Assembly: GCF_004054195.1 (NCBI RefSeq)
Contig: NZ_SBIW01000002.1
Coordinates: 310,001-374,000, forward strand
Origin: Mucilaginibacter gilvus
GTDB lineage: Bacteria; Bacteroidota; Bacteroidia; Sphingobacteriales; Sphingobacteriaceae
Direction of reading: 5' to 3'
DNA length: 64,000 nt
Positions 33,619 through 42,966 of the stretch are shown here, piece after piece (the stretch's first letter is position 1; each line of letters begins with the position of its first letter). The notes beneath the pieces were generated by a model. It was not told where the DNA came from. It worked only from the letters and a program-made list of their open reading frames with translations, and did not search any database. The position numbers were made by a program, and so were the translations under genes.

Positions 33619-35274
33619 ATGGCCACAAGCCCCATCGACATTAAAAAATGGAAGAGTTATGCAGACTGGAAACTGCTTGCCTTACTCCTGCTGTTTTTAA
33701 ATGTAAAGTTGGCGATAAAGATCCCCGCCTTAGCGCTGATCTACCTGCTACAGTTCGATTTTAAGTTTGGCTTCAGTTTTCAAAACTCGCGGCTGCCGCT
33801 ATTCTACCTGCTTATTATTCCGCTGTCGTTTATCGGCCTGTTCATCGGCAAAGGTTTCCAAAACATCAATTACCTTATCGTTTTCGCCACGGGGCTATTT
33901 TTTTGGCTGCTTTGCATACTGGCTATCCACCAGGTAAAACTTTCCGTAGAAAAACAAAGCGCCCAAACGCTTCACAATACGCTCCTTCTCTTTTTTGCCA
34001 TCAACGCCGGGGTATCTGCCATCAACCTGCTCCGTATTATCATCGAAACGCATGCCCTCAATCCCTATACCTACCAGGGCAATTATCAAAAATACTTTAT
34101 CGGCACGGGCGACTATATCAAAGGCGTAACCTTTGATACCAGTACCACCAATGCCGCCATTAATGCCATGGGCGTTATTTATTTTTTGGTGCGCCAAAAA
34201 CCGTTGATGCTGATGGCCTGCATGGCCACCCTGCTTTTAACCGGCAGCAACTTTATCAATATTGTTTTACTGCTGATCCTCGCCCTGCTGTTTATATTCA
34301 AAAGCACCCGCATACAGAAAAGCCTGGTGATTATCTGCCTCATGCTCCTGGCTACTTTTATGGTGAAAGTATCGCCGCAAAATAACACCTATGTAGCCGA
34401 AACCATCAAGAACACATTTGAAAAACCTGCGCACCATGCGGTTATACAAACCGCGTTACTGCCGGTAAGCGAGCGGCCGGATTCCACACTGAACTCTGAA
34501 GAGCGAAAGGAAAAATTCGCGAAGCTTTACCTGGATAGCCTAAGCAGTGCCGTGTATATTAAAGACACGAGGGGCAAGCCGCAAATTATGGTAAAACCGG
34601 TTATCCGTAACGATGATGGGCGCATATTAATGCCGCAGGCTAACATTCACTCGGCCACTTACCAAAGTATAAAAGTGCCGCAGGCGGCCCAGCAACCGCT
34701 CATCCGGTTCATCAATACGCACGATACGGCGCTGCCTATTTCTGCCAAAACCATCCGCGTGCCCACCTTGCCGGGTAAGGCTATAAGCGTTTTACAAACC
34801 GGTAAATTTTTGATACAGCACCCTTCCAAAATACTTACCGGTGATGGCATGGGGAATTTCTCCTCCAAACTGGCCTTCCGGGCCACAGGGCTGGGTATTG
34901 CCGGCGGGTACCCGCACCAATACACCTACATTAACCCCGATTTTTTAGCGAACCATTTGGATGTGTACCTCGATTTTTTCAGCAAGCAAACCGGGCTGCA
35001 TTCCTTAACCAATAGCCCTTTTTCGGTTTACGACCAGCTATTAGCCGAATACGGCCTCATCGGCTTAGTTATCTTCTTTGTTTATTACCTGTGGTTTTTT
35101 GCGCGGCATTACCGCAAGCTTACCTATGGGCTGCCCATTTTATTATTGCTGATGGCTGTGCTTTTTGTTGATTACTGGTTCGAGCAGTTATCCATCCTGG
35201 TATTTTTTGAACTGTTGCTGTTCCTCAACATCAAAGAAACCGCCGAACAGGAAGGAGAATTCGCGCATGCCTAA
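33619..35274 (+). CDS. O-antigen polymerase-like membrane protein (Wzy-like)
   Basis: 551 residues. Around eight hydrophobic helices occupy residues ~17-250 and three more lie after ~480. Between them (about 254-460) is a long hydrophilic loop containing FINTHDTALPISAKT, GDGMGNFSSKLAFRATGLG and HQYTYINPDFLANHLDVYLDF, ending FSVYDQLLAEYGLIGLV. The last segment is the usual end of Wzy_C ligase/polymerase domains. The loop is larger than in the second polymerase-like protein (38383-39651). It probably polymerises repeat units in the periplasm. The stop overlaps the next gene by 8 nt. Confidence 0.75.
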   Translation: MATSPIDIKKWKSYADWKLLALLLLFLNVKLAIKIPALALIYLLQFDFKFGFSFQNSRLPLFYLLIIPLSFIGLFIGKGFQNINYLIVFATGLFFWLLCILAIHQVKLSVEKQSAQTLHNTLLLFFAINAGVSAINLLRIIIETHALNPYTYQGNYQKYFIGTGDYIKGVTFDTSTTNAAINAMGVIYFLVRQKPLMLMACMATLLLTGSNFINIVLLLILALLFIFKSTRIQKSLVIICLMLLATFMVKVSPQNNTYVAETIKNTFEKPAHHAVIQTALLPVSERPDSTLNSEERKEKFAKLYLDSLSSAVYIKDTRGKPQIMVKPVIRNDDGRILMPQANIHSATYQSIKVPQAAQQPLIRFINTHDTALPISAKTIRVPTLPGKAISVLQTGKFLIQHPSKILTGDGMGNFSSKLAFRATGLGIAGGYPHQYTYINPDFLANHLDVYLDFFSKQTGLHSLTNSPFSVYDQLLAEYGLIGLVIFFVYYLWFFARHYRKLTYGLPILLLLMAVLFVDYWFEQLSILVFFELLLFLNIKETAEQEGEFAHA

Positions 35275-36217
35275 GCCAAAGATCACCGTTTTAATACCCG
35301 CCTATAATGCCGGTAAATATATCCACGAGGCCATAAGCTCGGTACTGGCCCAAACCTTCGGCGATTTTGAGCTAATGATCGTGAACGATGGCTCTACAGA
35401 TGACACGCTTGACGTGATCGGTTCATTTAATGATGCCCGTATTGTGGTTCTCCACCAGGCCAACAAAGGCGTAGCGGCAGCGCTTAATACCGGGCTAAAA
35501 TATGCCCGCGCACCCTACATCGCCCGTTTTGATGCGGATGATATTTGCTACCACACCCGGTTGCAGGTGCAATACGATTTTATAACCGCACATCCCGAAT
35601 ACAGCATCGTCGGGTCCGAAGCGGATTATATAGATACCGAAGGTGAGTTTTTGTTTACGCACCGGCTGGCGGGCTACAGCTACGACGAAATAAGACAGCT
35701 GGATGTGAGCGTTTGCCCGATGATCCACTCCTGCGTGCTGTACAAAAAGGATGTTATTGTTAAGGCCGGCGGTTACAACGAACACGCCTATACTTTTGAG
35801 GACCACTTTTTATGGGCAAACCTGCTTAAAACAAAAATGGCTTGCAACGTGCCGCAAGCGTTGATCAAAGTGCGGCTCAACCCCGAATCGGTTACCATTG
35901 ATGAAAAATGGCATACGCGCAAGTTCAGGTCGATAAAACATACCTCGCTAAAAACACAACGCATTACGGCATCCGAAGGGAAAGAGCTGCACGAGATAGG
36001 CAGCACGCAATACTCTCCCAAAAACAAGCAGGGGGCTTACTATGCCCTGTGCGGTAAAAAGTTTTTGCTGAACAATTACCAGCCGCAGCGAGCACGGCGC
36101 AACATGGTAAAAGCCATTGCCCTGCAACCCTTACGGCTGGATAATTACCTGCTTTATACGGTGAGCTTCCTGCCCGAGCAATTGATAAACTGGCTGCATA
36201 TAAATCTGGCGAAATAA
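35267..36217 (+). CDS. family 2 glycosyltransferase
   Basis: 316 residues from the ATG at 35267, which is preceded by GAAGGAGAAT as ribosome-binding site. The GT-A fold is plain: ITVLIPAYNAGKYIHEAISS, IVNDGSTDDT (38-47), NKGVAAALNTGL and the metal-binding RFDADD (88-92). It transfers a sugar to a growing repeat unit. It overlaps the polymerase stop by 8 nt and shares its last base with the next gene (TAATG-type junction). Confidence 0.92.
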   Translation: MPKPKITVLIPAYNAGKYIHEAISSVLAQTFGDFELMIVNDGSTDDTLDVIGSFNDARIVVLHQANKGVAAALNTGLKYARAPYIARFDADDICYHTRLQVQYDFITAHPEYSIVGSEADYIDTEGEFLFTHRLAGYSYDEIRQLDVSVCPMIHSCVLYKKDVIVKAGGYNEHAYTFEDHFLWANLLKTKMACNVPQALIKVRLNPESVTIDEKWHTRKFRSIKHTSLKTQRITASEGKELHEIGSTQYSPKNKQGAYYALCGKKFLLNNYQPQRARRNMVKAIALQPLRLDNYLLYTVSFLPEQLINWLHINLAK

Positions 36218-37293
36218 TGAGAGTGGCATTTATCACACGGTCGACCTTGTATACTGTCCCCGGCGGGGATACGGTGCAGGTGGTGCAAACCGCCGGCCAT
36301 TTGATGGAAATAGGTGTGGCGGTAGCGATAAAATTATCAAACGAGGCGATCAGCTATGAGGATTTCGACCTGCTTCATTTCTTCAACCTTACCCGCCCGG
36401 CAGATATCCTGTACCACAGCCAAAAGGCTAACAAACCTTTCGTGGTATCAACTATCCTGTGCAACTACAGCGAATACGATAAGCAGCAAGCCAAAGGGTT
36501 AAGAGCGCTGATCGGCATCCTACCGGCAAACAGTATCGATTACATTAAAACCGTTGCCCGCTGGTTGTTGGGGAAAGACCATCTTTCCGCCAAGAGCTAC
36601 CTGTGGATGGGGCAGCGTAAAAGTATCCAAAAAGTGCTGCGCCAGGCGGCCCTGATACTACCCAACTCGCTATCGGAATATCAGCGTATTATTAGCGATT
36701 ACACCTGCAGCGCGAAATTCAGCGTGGTTACCAATGGCATCGATCCAAAGCTTTTTAGCTGCGATACGGAATTGAGCAGAAACAAAAACATGGTGCTTTG
36801 CGTGGCGCGGATAGAGGGCATTAAAAACCAGCTCAACCTTATCAAAGCATTAAATAATACAGATTTTACGCTGATGCTCATCGGTTCGCACGCACCAAAT
36901 CAGCTGGCGTATTATAACCATTGCAGGGCCATAGCCGCAGATAATATCCGCTTTATTAGCCACATCCCGCAGCAGGAGCTGGTTAAATATTATTCGGCAG
37001 CAAAGGTGCATATTTTGCCAAGCTGGTTCGAAACCACGGGACTAAGCTCGATAGAGGCGGCCGCCATGGGCTGCAACATTGTGATAACCGATAAAGGCGA
37101 TACCCGCGAATATTTTGCGGATGACGCCTTTTACTGTGACCCCGGCCAGCCGCAAAGTATCCTGGCCGCAGTGCAAAAAGCAAGCGAGGCGAAATTCAAC
37201 GAAGGCTTCCGCAGCAAAATATTAAAACAATTTACCTGGCAACAGGCAGCTATACAAACATACAACGCATATCAATTAGCATACTCAGCATGA
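36217..37293 (+). CDS. GT4-type glycosyltransferase
   Basis: 358 residues of GT-B fold. The start MRVAFITRSTLYTVPGGDTVQVVQTAGHL and the C-terminal half fit family 4: VTNGIDPKLFSC, VLCVARIEGIKNQLNLIKAL and the ExxxxxxxE pair in SWFETTGLSSIEAAAMGCN. It overlaps the following gene by 4 nt (ATGA). It adds one sugar of the exopolysaccharide/O-antigen repeat; donor and linkage are unknown. Confidence 0.9.
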   Translation: MRVAFITRSTLYTVPGGDTVQVVQTAGHLMEIGVAVAIKLSNEAISYEDFDLLHFFNLTRPADILYHSQKANKPFVVSTILCNYSEYDKQQAKGLRALIGILPANSIDYIKTVARWLLGKDHLSAKSYLWMGQRKSIQKVLRQAALILPNSLSEYQRIISDYTCSAKFSVVTNGIDPKLFSCDTELSRNKNMVLCVARIEGIKNQLNLIKALNNTDFTLMLIGSHAPNQLAYYNHCRAIAADNIRFISHIPQQELVKYYSAAKVHILPSWFETTGLSSIEAAAMGCNIVITDKGDTREYFADDAFYCDPGQPQSILAAVQKASEAKFNEGFRSKILKQFTWQQAAIQTYNAYQLAYSA

Positions 37294-38423
37294 AACTACG
37301 AATTGGCATTTTAGGCACGCGCGGCATCCCCAACCACTACGGCGGCTTTGAGCATATCTCCGAATATGTATCAGAAGGGCTTGTAAAAAAGGGGCATTCG
37401 GTTACGGTTTATAACTCGCATAACCACCCATACACCGCCAATAACTGGAACGGCGTAGATATTGTACACCGCTACGACCCGGAATATTTAATTGGTACCG
37501 CCGGCCAGTTTGCTTATGATTTTAATTGCCTGGCCGATGCCCGCAAACGGAACTTTGATGTGGTGTTGCTAATGGGTTATACCAGCAGTTCGGTTTGGGG
37601 GAGGCTGTATCCTAAGGATAGCGCCATCATTACCAATATGGACGGGTTGGAGTGGAAAAGATCAAAATATTCCAAACCGGTGCAGCGTTTTTTAAAGTAT
37701 GCCGAAAAACTGGCGGTAAAACACAGCCAGTATTACATCGCCGATTCGCGGGTAATTAAAGGCTACCTGAAGGACAAGTACAGCATCGATAGCCGTTACA
37801 TCCCCTACGGTGCCGATCTTTTTTCGGAACAGGAACGTGAGCAGTTTGATAAAAGCGAGGCGCAAAAGGAAGACTACTTTTTGCTGATGGCCCGCATGGA
37901 GCCTGAGAACAACATCGAAAGTATTTTGGAAGGATTTAACAACAGCACATCGCGCAAAAACTTTAAGGTGCTGGGCGATACCGGCAACCGCTTTGGCAAA
38001 TACATCACCCATAAATTCAAAAACGACGAGCGCATCCAGTTCAAGGGCTCGATATTTGATAATACGGCGGTTCGGTCGCTACAAAACAATTCCTATTTGT
38101 ATTTCCACGGGCACAGCGTTGGCGGCACCAACCCATCGCTTTTAGAGGCCATGGCCAGCGAAGCACTTATCGCCGCACACGACAATCCCTTTAACAAATC
38201 GGTACTGAGTTCTGACGCCTTTTATTTTAACAACGCTGCCGAGGTGCGAAACCTGGTAGAGAATGTGCAGCGCCACGATACCGAAAAAACAATGGTGAAA
38301 AACAACCTGCACAAAATACAATACCAGTTTAACTGGGAAAAGATAATAGACGAGTACGAAGAATTTATAATGGAATGCTACCATGCCCGCCAAATTGAAA
38401 AAATTGTTCCCGGCAACAGATAG
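37290..38423 (+). CDS. DUF1972-domain glycosyltransferase (rhamnosyltransferase-like)
   Basis: 377 residues. The N-terminal GILGTRGIPNHYGGFEHISE with a run of Gly and His is the DUF1972 signature found in WchF/CpsT-type rhamnosyltransferases. The C-terminal GT-B half has LLMARMEPENNIESILEGF and HGHSVGGTNPSLLEAMASEAL. It would transfer rhamnose or a related deoxysugar in repeat-unit assembly. It overlaps its upstream neighbour by 4 nt and the next gene by about 41 nt, so the run is a single tightly packed operon. Confidence 0.88.
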   Translation: MKLRIGILGTRGIPNHYGGFEHISEYVSEGLVKKGHSVTVYNSHNHPYTANNWNGVDIVHRYDPEYLIGTAGQFAYDFNCLADARKRNFDVVLLMGYTSSSVWGRLYPKDSAIITNMDGLEWKRSKYSKPVQRFLKYAEKLAVKHSQYYIADSRVIKGYLKDKYSIDSRYIPYGADLFSEQEREQFDKSEAQKEDYFLLMARMEPENNIESILEGFNNSTSRKNFKVLGDTGNRFGKYITHKFKNDERIQFKGSIFDNTAVRSLQNNSYLYFHGHSVGGTNPSLLEAMASEALIAAHDNPFNKSVLSSDAFYFNNAAEVRNLVENVQRHDTEKTMVKNNLHKIQYQFNWEKIIDEYEEFIMECYHARQIEKIVPGNR

Positions 38424-39651
38424 CCTGGCCAACCAGATCAGCTACTATCATTTAATGTTGCTGTTGATCAGTCTCCCATACGACAGGTTTTACAGCCATT
38501 TGATCCTGATCAGCTTCATCCTTCATACCCTTATAAATCTGCGCAAGGTGGATATAACACCATTACTCACCACAACCAATATCGCGCTGACATCCGTATT
38601 TTTTGTTACGGTGGTGGGTACGCTTTACAGCATAAACAAACCCCAGGCCTTTAACGAATGGGCTAAGCAAGTCACCATTTTGCTGTTCCCGCTGGTATTT
38701 TGCCTCAATCCGATCGATGTGAAAAAATACCGGGATAGCCTGCTTTTGGCATTCGCGTTAAGCAGTACGATGGCCATTATCTTACTGTATGTGCAGGCCT
38801 TGAGGGCAATCCGGTTTTATCATTTCCCGTTATCGGCACTATTTTCATCTGATTTCACCAACCATAATTTCTCTGGGCCGCTGGACATCCACGCCACATT
38901 TTTTTCGATGCAGGTGGCCATAGCCCTGGTGTTTTTGATAACAGAACTATTGAAAACCGAAACTACGCGCTATAAAGGGTTGTGCTGGTTTTGCTGTGCG
39001 ATACTGGTCGCAGGTATTATCCAGTTGGGTTCCAAATCGGTGTTTGCGGCGCTGCTCATTATCATCAATATTACCATTCCCGTTTTTTTGCTGAAAGGCG
39101 CCGTGCGGATAAAATACGCTACCGCTACGCTTTTCTTATCGGCAGCCATCATCACCGGCATCTACCAAATGGATAACCTAAAAGAGCGCTATATCACCGA
39201 CCTGAGAACCGACCTAAGCAAGGCAAAAACCGGTGAACTGTTCGACCCAAGGCTGGCCCGCTGGCAGGTTGCTTTAAAGCTGGCGGTACAATCGCCAATT
39301 ATTGGGCATGGTTCCGGCTCAGAAGTTGGGCTGCTAAAGGAGCGCTTTTTCGAGGCGCGGTTTTACCGCTCTTACCTGGCAGGGCTGAACGCGCATAATC
39401 AATTCATCAGTTTTTTTATCAAAACGGGCATCATTGGCTTGCTGGTTTACTTGGGTACCCTTTACTTTGGTTTCCGGGAAGCGGTATTTAGGAGGGATAT
39501 TCTGCTGTTCGCCTTTATGGTGATCATTGCCGCCGTGTCCTGCTCCGAGAATTTTTTAGATGTGGATAAAGGCATATTTTTTTACAGCGTATTCTTTTCG
39601 CTGCTCGTCTTCTCCGGCAATGAAAAAGCAGAACCATCTCAGCATAAATAG
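38383..39651 (+). CDS. O-antigen ligase/polymerase (Wzy_C) membrane protein
   Basis: 422 residues with about ten hydrophobic segments. The Wzy_C domain is clear: RWQVALKLAVQSPIIGHGSGS, then LNAHNQFISFFIKTGIIGLLVYLG, where the His-Asn pair follows the conserved pattern of WaaL-like enzymes. It transfers or polymerises lipid-linked glycans in the periplasm. It is the second such protein in the cluster, so one may be the polymerase and the other the ligase. Its start lies inside the end of the preceding glycosyltransferase gene. Confidence 0.85.
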   Translation: MPAKLKKLFPATDSLANQISYYHLMLLLISLPYDRFYSHLILISFILHTLINLRKVDITPLLTTTNIALTSVFFVTVVGTLYSINKPQAFNEWAKQVTILLFPLVFCLNPIDVKKYRDSLLLAFALSSTMAIILLYVQALRAIRFYHFPLSALFSSDFTNHNFSGPLDIHATFFSMQVAIALVFLITELLKTETTRYKGLCWFCCAILVAGIIQLGSKSVFAALLIIINITIPVFLLKGAVRIKYATATLFLSAAIITGIYQMDNLKERYITDLRTDLSKAKTGELFDPRLARWQVALKLAVQSPIIGHGSGSEVGLLKERFFEARFYRSYLAGLNAHNQFISFFIKTGIIGLLVYLGTLYFGFREAVFRRDILLFAFMVIIAAVSCSENFLDVDKGIFFYSVFFSLLVFSGNEKAEPSQHK

Positions 39652-39755
39652 TTTAAAAACAGGCAACCAAACTGGGTTTTGGCCCGTCATCATTATATAC
39701 AATAGCCGATACGGTACCGGTTAAAACCGGAGATAAATAAAATCAAAAGCATCAC

Positions 39756-40676
39756 GTGTTAACCATCAACAGGAATATCTTAGCCGCCCTTGCATACTTT
39801 GATATGTTTGATTACCCCCTTACCTACGGCGAGATCTACCTGTTTTTGGGCGAAAAGCATTACCAGGCCCAATTCAACGAGGCCATTAATTACCTGGTTG
39901 CCGGTAAAATGATCTACCAGTTTGATAAGTTCTACTCCTTAAAAAACGATTACCTTATCATCATCCGCCGTAACCGGGGCAACCAAAAAGCTGCAGAAAT
40001 GATAGCGAAGGCCAAAGAAGTTGGCCGGTTCCTTATCAAATTCCCGTATGTGCGCGGCATAGGCATTTCGGGTTCCTTATCAAAGAACTTCGCGGATGAA
40101 CGGTCGGACATTGACCTGTTTATCATCACCGCCCGTAACCGCCTTTGGGTGGCGCGTACGCTGATGCATTGCTTTAAAAAACTCACCTTTTTGGTAAATA
40201 AGCAGCACAATTACTGCATGAATTATTATATAGATGAGCAGCAACTGCAAATTGCCGAAAAGAACATTTACACCGCCATTGAGACTGATACGCTAATCCC
40301 TTTGGAGGGCGATGTAGTGTTTGAGAAATTCTACGCCGCCAACAGCTGGACACGCACCCTGCTGCCTAATAAAACCCTGCGACTCGCTTCGGCAAAGCCA
40401 TTGCCAACATACGTGTTTAAAAACCTCATCGAGTTTTTGTTCAATAACAGGCTTGGCGATATGCTGGATGATGTCTTCCTGAAGATCACTTCTAAACGGT
40501 GGAGCAAAAAAACCATGCTGAAAAAACTGAACCTTAGGGGGATAGTGATGGGCATGTCGGCAGGGAAACACTTCGCCAAACCCGACCCGGTTAACTTCCA
40601 AAACCGGCTGATAGAGCGCTATAAAAACAAACTCACCTATCTGCTGCAGCAAACCGAAGAGCGCGTAGCGCAATAA
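39756..40676 (+). CDS. winged-helix plus Pol-beta-type nucleotidyltransferase
   Basis: 306 residues starting with GTG. Residues ~5-65 look like a small winged helix (ILAALAYFDMFDYPLTYGEIYLFL, then NYLVAGKMIYQ). The nucleotidyltransferase core follows: GISGSLSKNFADERSDIDLFIIT gives the GS-x10-DxD pattern (Gly106/Ser107, Asp118, Asp120). Such domains transfer nucleotides to sugars, proteins or drugs. No HEPN-type antitoxin partner is adjacent, so a toxin pair is unlikely. It sits between the second Wzy-like gene and the convergent radical-SAM operon, with its stop abutting the last gene of that operon. A glycan-related role is only inferred. Confidence 0.8.
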   Translation: MLTINRNILAALAYFDMFDYPLTYGEIYLFLGEKHYQAQFNEAINYLVAGKMIYQFDKFYSLKNDYLIIIRRNRGNQKAAEMIAKAKEVGRFLIKFPYVRGIGISGSLSKNFADERSDIDLFIITARNRLWVARTLMHCFKKLTFLVNKQHNYCMNYYIDEQQLQIAEKNIYTAIETDTLIPLEGDVVFEKFYAANSWTRTLLPNKTLRLASAKPLPTYVFKNLIEFLFNNRLGDMLDDVFLKITSKRWSKKTMLKKLNLRGIVMGMSAGKHFAKPDPVNFQNRLIERYKNKLTYLLQQTEERVAQ

Positions 40677-41498
40677 TTACAGCTTCTTTTTTAGCGAGAT
40701 AATATAATAATCACCGATGTATTTCCATGGCCAGGCAGTTTTAAATTTGTCCTCCAGTCTGCTCAGGAATTTATAGGCCGTGGGGCGCTTTTCAGCGAAA
40801 CCTTCGATGTAAGATGGCGGCACGATGGTGCATAAGCCCTCAATACCTAAAACATCAAACTCGTTTTTCAACTGTTTGATGACATAGGATGGGTTATAGT
40901 ACCAGCATTTAAAATGTAAACCTTCCACATGCGCCATGCTGCCATTGCTGTTAAAAAACCTGCGGAAAGCTGTTTTAAACTTCCCTTTGAAAACCAGCAG
41001 CGTTTCCCATAAACAAAATTCGGGGAGGATCACCAGCGTAGCCATGCCGCCAGGTTTTAGCAAGGCCGGGAAGTAGGCCAGCACCTTATCAAGTTCTCCG
41101 GTACAATTCAGGCCTGCAAAATTGGAAAAGATCAAATCGTACGGACCTATATTTTTCAGCTCGTTTAGCTGGGTGTAAGAGCAGATTTCATTGGTAATAG
41201 TTTCTGCAAATCCTAACTGTTCTGCTTTGCGTTTCAGTTCGGTCTGCATCCCCACGGAGATATCGGTGGCATGAACTTTAAAACCCTGCCTCGCGAAGAA
41301 TATAGCATCCTCGCCGGTACCGCTGTTCAATTCTAATATGCTGCTGCCGGGTTTAAGGTATTGCAGCACATGAGCGCGTACGCGCTTTCGCTTGTAGTTG
41401 ATGATGGTATTGCCGCTGTACAGCCCATCGAACAATGCCGATTGATTGCTGAAGGCAGCCTCTGCCAGTTGTTCATTGGAATGGATGGCGTCCGTCAT
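40677..41498 (-). CDS. SAM-dependent methyltransferase (last gene of radical-SAM operon)
   Basis: 273-residue class I methyltransferase. Motif I is ILELNSGTGEDAIFFARQG (GxGxG form NSGTG), the acidic SAM contact is HATDISVGM, and a motif IV-like region is DLIFSNFAGL. The C-terminal part is long and basic with a final hydrophobic-basic tail. It overlaps the upstream radical-SAM gene by 4 nt and is transcribed from 46267 downward as the fifth gene. It likely methylates an intermediate that its radical-SAM neighbours modify. The substrate is unknown. Confidence 0.88.
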   Translation of the reverse strand: MTDAIHSNEQLAEAAFSNQSALFDGLYSGNTIINYKRKRVRAHVLQYLKPGSSILELNSGTGEDAIFFARQGFKVHATDISVGMQTELKRKAEQLGFAETITNEICSYTQLNELKNIGPYDLIFSNFAGLNCTGELDKVLAYFPALLKPGGMATLVILPEFCLWETLLVFKGKFKTAFRRFFNSNGSMAHVEGLHFKCWYYNPSYVIKQLKNEFDVLGIEGLCTIVPPSYIEGFAEKRPTAYKFLSRLEDKFKTAWPWKYIGDYYIISLKKKL

Positions 41499-42958
41499 AG
41501 CGCGTTCTCCAATCGGTTCAGCTTTAGTTTTTCGATGTAGGTGCGGGGCGTATGGTAAAACACCGAGAGCGCTTTTCTGAGTGTATTTTTTGTTGCGGAG
41601 GCCGGTTCTTTGAGCAGTTTAACCAGGCTATTTTTGGCCAGGTGCTTATGGTAATTTTGGTGCACGTAACTATGCAGCTGCTTATAATATGGTGCCGGGA
41701 AAGTATTGGTAAACATCAGCGCCATCTCGTCAGAATCGGCCCAGTTGGTTTTCTTCTTTAGTTCGGCCTTTACCTTTTCGTAAAAACCGGTGCCGGGCAA
41801 GGGGTACGATACCGAAATGCCTATCTCAAAAGGCAGCAGGCGGTTGATCATCGCAATGGTAAGCCCGATATCGTTTTTTGTTTCACCGGGGTAACCAAAC
41901 TGGATAAAGAACGAAGGCTTAATGCCATGCTTTTTCATCAGCCCGGTGGCCGTGGCTATCTGCTCGGTGGTAATGCCCTTATCCATGGCATCCAGTATTT
42001 TTTGCGAGCCGCTTTCTGCTCCAATCCAAACATTTTGACAACCCGAGCGCGCAAGGGCGGCTACCAATTCCTCCTCCACCAACAGATCGGCGCGGGATTG
42101 GATCTTAAATTTAATGCGGAGGTCTTCCTGTTCCAGCAGCCGCGCAAATTCTAAAACCCAGCCGGGTTTCAGCCCAAAAATATCATCACAGAACCAAATG
42201 TGGTCCATCTGGTAATTTTGCTTCAGCAGCTTAATTTCTGCCACCACATTTTGCGGACTGCGGGAATTGTAGCGGTTGCCGTAGATAGGCTTGGCGCACC
42301 AGTTACATTTAAAGGGACAGCCGCGCGTAGTACCGATGTTGATAGAAAAATAGCCCGCGTGCTGCATCCACATGTCGCGGTATTTTGGCATATCCACCAG
42401 GTCCCAGGCGGGCAGGGGAAGGCTGTCGAGGTCCTTCAGCACCGGGCGGGCGGGTGTTTTGATTGTTTTATGGCCATCAGCAAAGGCAAGCCCCATAATG
42501 CCGCTGTAGTCGGTAAGGCCGCTTTTGACGTGGTTACACAGCTCCAACAACGTATGCTCCGCCTCGCCGATGATCACAAAATCGGCGCCTTCGGCAAGAT
42601 ATTCGGCATAGCGGTCGGTAGAATCTGAACTGGATACAATCACCGTGCATCCGCGCTCTTTAGCCAGCTTGCACATTTTAAATGCTGCCTCGCGCATATT
42701 GGTGAGGCACATTTTTGTGAGATAGTTGAAGCCGTCATCGTAGATCACAAAGAATTGGGGCGAGTGCGCTTCTATGGCCGGGGTTACTTCATCCGCGCTG
42801 TGCGCAAACATGGTATCAAATAAACTTGTCTCATATCCATGCTGCCGCATCAGGGCAGCGGCGTATAAAGTACCCAATGGCGCATAGGGCTGCCCTATGG
42901 ACCATTGCTTTGGGTCGAAACGTAAAAAGTAGGAATGAGTGAATAGGATGCTGCCCAT
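41495..42958 (-). CDS. B12-binding-type radical SAM enzyme
   Basis: 487 residues. The N-terminal ~150 form a cobalamin-binding-like Rossmann domain (LGTLYAAALMRQHGYETSLFDTMF, later GADFVIIGEAEHTLLELC). The radical SAM CxxxCxxC is Cys214, Cys218 and Cys221 in TTRGCPFKCNWCAKPIYG, followed by the barrel and GESxxxG-like WIGAESGSQKILDAMDKG. Related enzymes methylate or rearrange unactivated carbons in lipids, phosphonates and natural products. It is the fourth gene of the operon, 8 nt after the SPASM-type gene. The final ~90 residues are basic and helix-rich. Confidence 0.9.
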   Translation of the reverse strand: MGSILFTHSYFLRFDPKQWSIGQPYAPLGTLYAAALMRQHGYETSLFDTMFAHSADEVTPAIEAHSPQFFVIYDDGFNYLTKMCLTNMREAAFKMCKLAKERGCTVIVSSSDSTDRYAEYLAEGADFVIIGEAEHTLLELCNHVKSGLTDYSGIMGLAFADGHKTIKTPARPVLKDLDSLPLPAWDLVDMPKYRDMWMQHAGYFSINIGTTRGCPFKCNWCAKPIYGNRYNSRSPQNVVAEIKLLKQNYQMDHIWFCDDIFGLKPGWVLEFARLLEQEDLRIKFKIQSRADLLVEEELVAALARSGCQNVWIGAESGSQKILDAMDKGITTEQIATATGLMKKHGIKPSFFIQFGYPGETKNDIGLTIAMINRLLPFEIGISVSYPLPGTGFYEKVKAELKKKTNWADSDEMALMFTNTFPAPYYKQLHSYVHQNYHKHLAKNSLVKLLKEPASATKNTLRKALSVFYHTPRTYIEKLKLNRLENAL

Positions 42959-42966
42959 GTTTCTGC

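Noticed and set aside
39756..40676. MNT-type antitoxin of a HEPN/MNT pair
   Set aside because: No HEPN gene is adjacent, and the protein has an extra N-terminal winged helix and glycan-cluster context.
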